A stretch of 64,000 nt of DNA from Cinnamomum chago (Eukaryota > Streptophyta > Magnoliopsida > Laurales > Lauraceae). Shown piece after piece: positions 56,958 to 64,000 of the stretch; position 1 is the first letter of the stretch, and each line of letters begins with the position of its first letter. Location of the stretch: the NCBI GenBank assembly GCA_038049695.1, contig CP142457.1:28233001-28297000 (forward strand), written 5' to 3'. The notes below the pieces were generated by a model. The model worked only from the letters and a program-made list of their open reading frames with translations. It was not told the origin of the DNA and did not search any database. The position numbers and the translations under genes are program-made.

Positions 56958-59902
56958 TGTAAGGTCCGTGACCTTACTGGGTCAATTGGGCCCAATAGCA
57001 GCCCCGTTGACCCATTTATTTTATTATTATTATAATTAATTGTATTTTAGATATTTAAGTGGGTTTAGGCTTTGAGTGAGTTTCTTTTAGTGTTAGGATA
57101 GTGTCTGCGAAGTTTCGTTTGATTTCGAGTTCGTTTGATCCTAGCAGGGGGGTATTTTGCAAATTAGGGAAAATTAAGTGTTTTCCAAAAAATTCCTATC
57201 ACCGTGATTTTGGGTTCGTTGGAAAGGTCTCGTCGCGCTGATCATTTTTGTCTCCTGGCTCGTCGCGATCCGACGATCAAAAACCCTTCAAATGGTCCAT
57301 TCTTTCACCGGACCCATTTAAAGGGCAATTCGGTCTTTTCCTCCCTCTCTTCTTCTTAAACAGGGATTAGCCCTAATCTCATTCTCACTTCTGCAACGAA
57401 GCTACAGCAGCCCTCCTTCTCCCTCTTCATCTTCTCAAGCCCAGATCTCCCTCCGGGAGAGATTACCTCCGTGATCCGGACCGCACATCTTCTTCCTTTC
57501 GATCTCCTCTCTCCATTGATACTAGTGGGTAAGCCTTTTCCCATCATCAACTTTTCCATTCGTTTTCTCTTTTGTTTAGAATAGGTTGGATCATGATCTT
57601 TTTTATTTCTTTTCTTCTCCGTTGCGTTCTAGATTGCGTTTGGTCGGATTAGATTGTGGGTTTTGCGAGAGAGAGCTTCTCCTCAAGCTTTTTTGAATTT
57701 CTAATCGCCTTCTTGGTTGAGGCAAGTAGATATGCATTTTATATTTAATCATGTGTGTATTGTTTCTATGGATTGCAATGATATCCTTGTTAGATTACCC
57801 AAATTCCAAGCTTATTGTTGGTATTGCATTGGGATTGACATGTTAGGTTAGATTTGTGGGTTGAATTGGATTAATTGTTAAAGTGGTACCCCTTTTGATG
57901 TTTTTAATTTGATAGAATGGATGGGAATGATGATTGAAATGATTGGGGAGCATGGAGGCTCGTTTTCTACAGGAAAAACAAGCAAAAAAACCCATTTTCG
58001 GGCTCAGGCTACAGTGCCGATCAATCGGGCCTACAAGCCGATCGATCGGACTGCAATTTGGTCTCAGTTAACTGAGACAAATATCAGTCCGATCGATCTG
58101 AGGGCATTTTCGTAATTTCTGACAACTTCGGAAAAGGACTTAAAACGCTTATAACTTTTAATCCGTACGTCGGATTTCTACATATTATATACCGTTGAAA
58201 AGCCCTTGAGATGTAGAATCCAATTGTTCTAGTTTCATCATGGTCGGAGGTCGGGAAGGGATGTAAAAACTGAGATTATTGACCCAGCCTATATTTTATT
58301 AGAAATGAGACCAATAACTTAGGTTTGGGCCTTAGATGTTGGAAACCAAGAACCTACTATCAGTTGACCATTAATGGGGATTAAATCGTAGCACGTGGCT
58401 TGGTGTGCTTCGATTATGTGTCTAGGTATTCGTGTATTAAACATGGGATAACCGAATGCGTATGAAATTGAATTAATGGATGCTTAACATGATTGTACAC
58501 CAAGGGATTTCCTTAGAAGCATCGTTGATCCAATTCCACACGTACTCCGTTAGAACATGTAGGATACATGGATGACACCACTTGCTTAGGTTCGGATCTT
58601 AATTCCTCCTTGACTTATTTAATCGTATCCGTTGTTATAAATCCTTGTACACTCACTCTCGGCATAATACACCTAATTAATTATGAAACATAATCTCTTG
58701 TAGAATTAGGACTTGGACCGGACTTAGAGTGTACCTTAGTACCCCGTGTTATGTAATTGATGAACATGACTGGCTAGACTGAAGGGATTACCATGTGATT
58801 GGTTTTGTCTTGTATTGATTCGAATGAGATAATCCCTACGAACGTGTCTTGTAAATTGAGCTAGCCAGACTTGGTTGTCTTGGTCTATTCTTGTGTCAAC
58901 ACCACATTATTATTATTATTATTATTTGCATATCATGGCCAGCTGCAGTTTGGGGTTTGTTGATGGGCCGGTTACTTGAACATCGGGGTGGGCAGTCGGC
59001 TTTGGACGGCGTCCATGGCGTTGAATAGTTGGGAGCGGGCTGGGACCGTGCTACTATTCTCAGGACCGGGAGCTGGGATCCCCTTGGAGCCGGACTTTGG
59101 TATCAGTAGTCTGGATAGGATTGTTACTGGTACCCCGTGAGGTGGCTTGGACATCCACGGAGTCTCCCTCTTGTGCATTGCATTACATTGGTAGTGGTGA
59201 TTATTAGTATTGCTAGGATTTCTATTTATGATTCGGATGATTATTTACTCATGCTTTATGCCTAGATTCGATTCCTTGTATTCTCTTGATTATTATGCCT
59301 GTTATTACTCTTATACTTGATGCATGTCATGATTACTTATATCTTGCTTGTCTATTGCTCAACATGTCGTTGACTCTATTCTTTTGGTGTGCAGACTCCT
59401 CAGGTGAGTACTACTACGAGGAGCAAGCAGGTGAGGAGATCCCAGAGGATCTCCAACCAGCAGAGGAGGAGCGAGAGTGGCGTGCCGATGACGTAGAGTA
59501 GCGTCATCATTCTCGGCACGAGAGTGATTCATCGGGACTTCCTTAGATTTTATTTCTTCATTTATTATCTCTCGTTGAACTTTCACACTATTGACTCCAC
59601 TATTGTTTTAAATGGCCTTGATTAGTGGGATGGCTATTGAATAAATTAATTTCCTTGTTTAAGTTTATTTTATTCTTTGTTCAACTTTAATCTATAATGA
59701 GATTCATTATTCCTTGTTGATATCCAAATATGCCTAGAATTGTTTGAGTTCCGCAAATTCTTATTTTTATTTGAGGCTTGAAATATTATATCATCACAGC
59801 GGACTTACGATCCTTGGGCCTAAAGGACAAAAATTTTAATTAGTCGTAAATTTCACTCCCCGGATCCGGTTTATTCTCTAATCGGGTTCGGAGGACGTGA
59901 CA
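56958..59902 (+). repeat. Element E LTR3
   Basis: Ends GGAGGACGTGACA. Right-end variants (TCATCACAGCGGACTTAC, GATCCTTGGG, TTCACTCC) set it apart from LTR1 and LTR2. It represents the original 3' LTR. Confidence 0.88.
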
Positions 59903-59907
59903 AAAGT

Positions 59908-60562
59908 GGTAGCAGATGCGGACAGTGAAGATCGTAGATGCCGCGGATGCACAAATTTGAATGAGTTGGCAACTACAAACGTGATAAGGATTGCGTCAGC
60001 TTGAATCATGTACTAATTGTGGAGATTTGTGACTGTCTACGAGAGATCAGTCACGTACAATTCACTCTTCAAGATCCAAAGGCAAAGATAGACACGTTGG
60101 ATGTAGAAGATGATGATGGACATCTTAGATCTGGTGGGAGGAAGAGGGTGTTCTTTCTCTCTTTCTTATACTATTACTGGATATGAGTATTGGGGATGAT
60201 TTTCTAAGATCTTTTTCAACTACTGTCTCCCATGTCTAGGTGATAAGAATTCTATTCAAATTTGAATGGAGAGATGATAAGGATAGAGAGTTTGACCAAA
60301 ATCTCTCAATTTGAATTTGAATGGAGATATGATAAGGATAGAGAGCTAGATTAAACTCAAATTATTCTTATCCCTATCACGATCGAGACTCTTTGTGAGA
60401 GGTATCTCTTTGTGAGTGGGGTCTACCCTCATGTAAACACAAGTTGGCCACATCATAGATAGCAACATGCAGGTGATGCTTAGGACAAACGTTAGGAACC
60501 ACCGAGGGAGAGGCGCAGCATAATCGGCGGTATATAGAAACATTGGGAAAACGGGACGGGGG
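59908..60562. other. Right flank of the E array
   Basis: Unassigned. It starts GGTAGCAGATGCGG, which together with the preceding AAAGT resembles a decayed primer-binding site. Two direct copies of 'TTTGAATGGAGA(G/T)ATGATAA' occur near 60257 and 60313. A 61-codon frame at 60001 is not recognisable. Confidence 0.3.
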
Positions 60563-60682
60563 ACGGGGGCGCGGGGGAGTGGTCCGTTTTGGGTTTTACA
60601 TTACTTGACCAAAAGGTTACTCCCGGGGGCGCGGGGGGGTGGTCCGTTTTGGGTTTTACATTACTTGACCAAAAGGTTACTC
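60563..60682 (+). repeat. 60-bp tandem duplication, G-rich start
   Basis: Two copies with a period of exactly 60 bp, nearly identical: GGGGGCGCGGGGG(A/G)GTGG, then GTCCGTTTTGGGTTTTACAT and TTGACCAAAAGGTTACTC. Preceded by another GGGACGGGGGAC. Confidence 0.85.
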
Positions 60683-61754
60683 GAACAGGGAATAATGGAA
60701 TAATGGAGTTTGTGGAGTCAACTCTACTTTCATAATAATTTCTCTTTCCACTTGGTGTTACACTTTACACAGTCTTACCCTACAACTGAACTACTCAGAT
60801 AGGCCCTTTAGTTATAGATGGTGAATGTGCAAGCCAAGTAGCTCCTCTACAATAATGAAGAGGTAAGGAAACAATGGGTTGCCTTCACCAAAAAAAACAA
60901 AAGGAATCTTGTTGATAATTAAAAAACATCTAGCTATTCAAACACATCCTTTAATTAAGGCAATCCAAGAATCAACAAATTTGATGGATTTTAGGGAATT
61001 GAAGAGAAATGCCAAGTTTAATTTTTCAAAAGCTTTGGTGATGTCGAGTTTCATACATGTAGATCCACCTTTAATACTAGGATTCTATTTTTGAGATAAT
61101 TCATGGGCCAAGGCTATTTGGTGGTGAATGGACCTACATTTAATGAAAGCTACTGGGTGGGGGGAGATGATAGAAGGAAGGATAAATGAAAGGCGATTAG
61201 CCAAGATTTTTTAGATAATTTTGTGGGTAAGATTAAGGAGGTTGATGTGTCTAAAATCAGTCAAAGAAGATGGGGATGGAGTTTTGGCAATTAAAGTGAG
61301 GGAAAAATCATATTTCATTTTGCTTTCAATTGGTTGATAACCTTATTTGCTATGGTTTAATGGTTCCGTTACTCGTGGAGCTTTGTACTCACCTGCTTGT
61401 TGTTTTTATTATTTTATTTCTAAATTCTGAGGGGAACATCAAGCTGAGGAGCAGTAATGAGCAAGAACCTGTGAGTCAACTCAAGTTTAGGAGTTTTTTT
61501 TTTAGACAAGTGTTATTTATTTCATCAATTAGTTGTTTATTCATTTTGGTGGACACGCTAAGATCCATTGTTTTGTAATATATTTTAACTTTGATTTTAT
61601 ACTTAATAATATTGATAGACTTAATTACTATAATTATCATGATGTGAATGATATTGTGATTTCGCTATGTGAATTGACCATGAATGTGTTAAGTGGGACT
61701 GTTGCACATCAAAATCTAAGGGTCACCATGATCTTGGATCTCGAGGCATGAGAG
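60683..61754 (+). other. Unassigned sequence before the LINE
   Basis: AT-rich. May be the decayed 5' part of the LINE, because the orientation and texture continue, but I see no conserved endonuclease or reverse transcriptase motif here. Confidence 0.3.
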
Positions 61755-64000
61755 GATGTCTATGGGAAGCATGATACTGTTCTTTTTAGTTCCTCAAGGA
61801 GGGAAGAAATTTCAGCTCTTAGGAGAGAGTTCTTTGGTGCTTCCAATTGGTGTCCGGTTTGAAGATATATATTTTCAAGAGCATGTTGGTGGGATTAGGG
61901 TACTAAGAGGAAACAACTCGAGCTTTGGATAATATTATTAAGTGTAGGTCAAGGAGGCGTCCTATTATTTATCTTGTATTGCCTATTGGATCTAAGCCAA
62001 GGTCTAAAGCATCATGGGATCCATTGATTGAAAATTTAAAGAGAGGGTTTTCTTCATGGAAGAGGCAGTATCTATCTTTTGGCAGAATAGTCACCCTTAT
62101 TCAAGCTTGCTTATCTAATCTTCCAATCTATTACATGTCTCTTTTCAAGATACTAAAGTTGATGATTGAGTGCCTTGACTGTATCCGGAGTGACTTTCTA
62201 TGGGATGGTTATGGGGATAACAAGAAGTTGCATTTACTAAAATGGAGTGAGATGATCAAGCTGAAGCGAGGTGATCAAGCCTAAATCTAAAGGAGATCTT
62301 GGTTCGGTAGCTTAGAAAATAAGAATTGGGTTTGTTTGCTAAATGGTGGTGGACGTTTGGGGAGGAAAAGGAAACTCTTTCGTGGAGGTTGATTGCCATC
62401 AAATATGGCCAGGATAAATGGGATAGTGCACAACACCAAAAACAGGAAATTGGAACGGAAAAGCGTTCCCAATCCTTGCGTTCCTAATCCGTTAAACCGT
62501 TCCAAAAAAAGGAAATTGGAACGCTTTAACGGATTAGGAACGGTTGGTACCAAATTGGAACGGAAATTGGAACGCTTTTGGAACGGTTTAACGGATTAGG
62601 AACGGAAGGATTAGGAACGCTTTTCCGTTCCAATTTCCTGTTTTTGGTGTTGTGGTGGCCTAAGTTTGGACCTAGCTACCGTAGAGATTGGGCGTGTGGA
62701 AGGCTATTGCTTCAGTTGAGGATGAGTCAAACTTGAGAGTGGAAACTTTGTATAAAGGAGTGGGCTTTGTGGTGTGGGATGGTGGAGATGTTAGGTTTAG
62801 GTTGGATGATTGGGTGGGGGTGGGTCCCTTCTGTAGTTTGTTTCCCAGGCTATTTATATTGGCAGTAAAAAAGAAAAAACTCTTCTGTTAGGGAATGTTT
62901 TGAATTAAGGGGTGGATGTATAGTATGGGGGTCTCTTTTAGGAGTCTTTCGCTACTAAAATGAGACCATTATGAGGAATTGTTGAGTATTCTTGCTAATA
63001 CATTTTTTAAAAAGGAATCAAAGGTCTCTAGAATTTGGAAACCCTTCGTCTTCAGAGAGTTTTCAGGTAAAGCTTTCTACTTGGCTTTGGAAGGAACTCA
63101 ATCTCATAGAGCCCCCTCCTCCCTTATGTGGTTGGGGTTGGCTAGTCCTCAAGTCGAGGCTTTTTGTTGTTTGGTTGTTGTGGGTAAAGTCTCGACAGTT
63201 GACAATCTGAGGAGAGGGTTAACTTCTAATCATCTTTAGACATTTATGTCATGTGTGGCAAGGAGGAGGAGTTAGATCACTATCTTTTTTCTTTATTGTG
63301 AGGCGGAGGTCAATGTTCGGAGCAACTTTATCTTGAGATGTGGTCTTACTTGGTGTTGCCAAAAGGATATTGCAGACATGGAGGATTCTTGGTTGGGAGG
63401 GTCCTTTGTGGGGCCACAGGCGATTCTTGTAGGGGATGATCCCTTTTGCTATCTTATAGTCTAATTGGAACGAAATGAATGATAGAATCTTTAGGGGTTC
63501 TTCTTCAACAGTAGATTTGATCTCTAAAGTGGCCTTTAGGAATGCAAAATAGGCTTTGATTAGAAAGGAGTTCCCTGAGTTTACCCATAATGACATCCTT
63601 TCAAGTTTGAGAGTTTGCATGGTGTGTGGTCCTTTAAAGGAGAGAGGATCAACCCATCGGTGTCCCCCTTCATATGGGGTTCTAAAGTTAACTTGGATGG
63701 TGCTTCAAGGGGTAAGCTGGTCCCACAGGAATTGGAGGAGTGCTTCGCAATAGCAAGAGTGGGGTGCTACTTTTGTTTTCCAAGCATGTTGGTGTGTGCA
63801 ACTCCAATGAAGAGGATGTGCTAGCTATTCTTGAAGGTCTTAGGTTGTTCTCTATAAAACATGGTGGTGTGCTTCTTATGAAAAGTGATTCTTTTAATGC
63901 AATTAGTTAGGTGTCTAATAAGAAGGCTAGTCAGTGGAAATTTCAATTTCACTTTAAAGAAATTGGAGAGTTATCTGCCAACATTAATGTTACTATCCGT
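61755..64000 (+). pseudogene. L1-type LINE, 3' part: reverse transcriptase, zf-RVT and RNase H
   Basis: Reverse transcriptase end: HDTVLFSSSRREEISALRR (61769-61828; the ADD catalytic triplet is damaged), then LPIGSKPRSKASWDPLIE and FSSWKRQYLSFGRIVTLIQA with CLSNLPIYYMSLFK, characteristic of plant LINE reverse transcriptases. A zinc-binding reverse transcriptase domain follows in several frames (63020-63480; VEAFCCLVVVGKVSTVDNLR, WNERN). An RNase H domain starts near 63680 (LDGASRG in one frame, then EEDVLAILEGLRLFS and MKSDSFNAI) and runs off the window. Many stops and frame changes make it dead. A MITE interrupts it at 62429. Confidence 0.85.
62429..62654. mobile_element. MITE with near-complete hairpin, inside the LINE
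   Basis: 226 bp. Its ends are perfect inverted repeats for at least 40 bp: CACAACACCAAAAACAGGAA on the left mirrored by TTCCTGTTTTTGGTGTTGTG on the right, continuing through TTGGAACGGAAAAGCGTTCC. Flanking GTG (62426-62428, 62655-62657) is a 3-bp target duplication, compatible with CACTA- or PIF/Harbinger-type transposons; CAC at the end favours the former. The interior repeats GGAACG and GGATTAGGAACG in both orientations. Confidence 0.85.

Larger units (their letters stand above)
43329..59902 (+). mobile_element. Element E: tandem LTR-internal-LTR-internal-LTR chromovirus array
   Basis: Three LTRs (43329-46275, 50145-53089, 56958-59902) alternate with two nearly identical internal parts (46276-50144, 53090-56957); unit lengths are 6816 and 6813 bp. 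Perfect AAAGT flanks (43324-43328, 59903-59907) suggest one original insertion. Each internal part has a primer-binding site, an integrase remnant, an inverted solo LTR of family B, and a chromodomain. The middle LTR carries left-end variants of LTR3 and right-end variants of LTR1, as expected from unequal crossover between LTRs. Confidence 0.9.

Overview
The window is repeat-filled nuclear DNA of a land plant, almost certainly an angiosperm with a large, retrotransposon-rich genome. Evidence: primer-binding sites matching plant initiator-tRNA-Met (TGGTATCAGAGC), Ty3/Gypsy chromovirus pol with a C-terminal chromodomain, SIRE/Maximus-like Ty1/Copia LTRs, a TRIM, a plant L1-type LINE with a terminal RNase H domain, and a MITE. 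I found no convincing host gene, rRNA, tRNA or CRISPR array. The species cannot be named from the sequence.

Layout. 1-5941: old non-coding repeat remnants, including a decayed minus-strand LTR (about 2935-4120). 5942-37124: one solo SIRE-like LTR (G, target duplication AATCT) blown apart by nested insertions. Inside it lie solo LTR F (6425-9939, GTTAG), itself holding inverted solo LTR H (6781-8690), and chromovirus A (11012-36729, TTATT). The 5' LTR of A is split by D (12122-17292, a SIRE-like derivative coding only for a coiled-coil/zinc-knuckle Gag-like protein) and by C (19001-28404, GTACT, a pol-less element with an intron-containing gag-like gene and a minisatellite). C is in turn split by solo LTR B (24510-27309). 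37472-37992: an intact TRIM (ACCTT). 38369-42517: a 4.1-kb solo LTR (CATCT). 43329-59902: a tandem LTR-internal-LTR-internal-LTR array of a degenerate chromovirus (E, AAAGT); both internal parts carry the same inverted solo LTR of family B. About 61755-64000: the 3' part of a LINE split by a hairpin-forming MITE (62429-62654).

How the parts relate. Element A keeps the chromovirus order gag-PR-RT-RH-INT-chromodomain but is broken by stops and frameshifts. C and D have LTRs and a gag-like gene but no polymerase, so they would need proteins in trans. B, F, G, H and the 4.1-kb LTR are solo LTRs left by LTR-LTR recombination; the E array is the reciprocal outcome, since its middle LTR is visibly a right/left hybrid.

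Most interesting signals: (1) a short acidic exon-like reading frame ending E-W-x-[AP]-[DN]-D-[VI]-x-stop, behind a splice-acceptor-like site, inside four different Gypsy-type LTR families; (2) clusters of TCGA-centred palindromes, with a different flank in each family, in both Copia and Gypsy LTRs; (3) a spacing-conserved AACGGTCA-N6-TGACCGTT pair upstream of the TATA box in SIRE-like LTRs; (4) the hybrid LTR in the tandem array; (5) a TRIM whose 3' terminus is identical over 12 bp to that of the 4.1-kb LTR.
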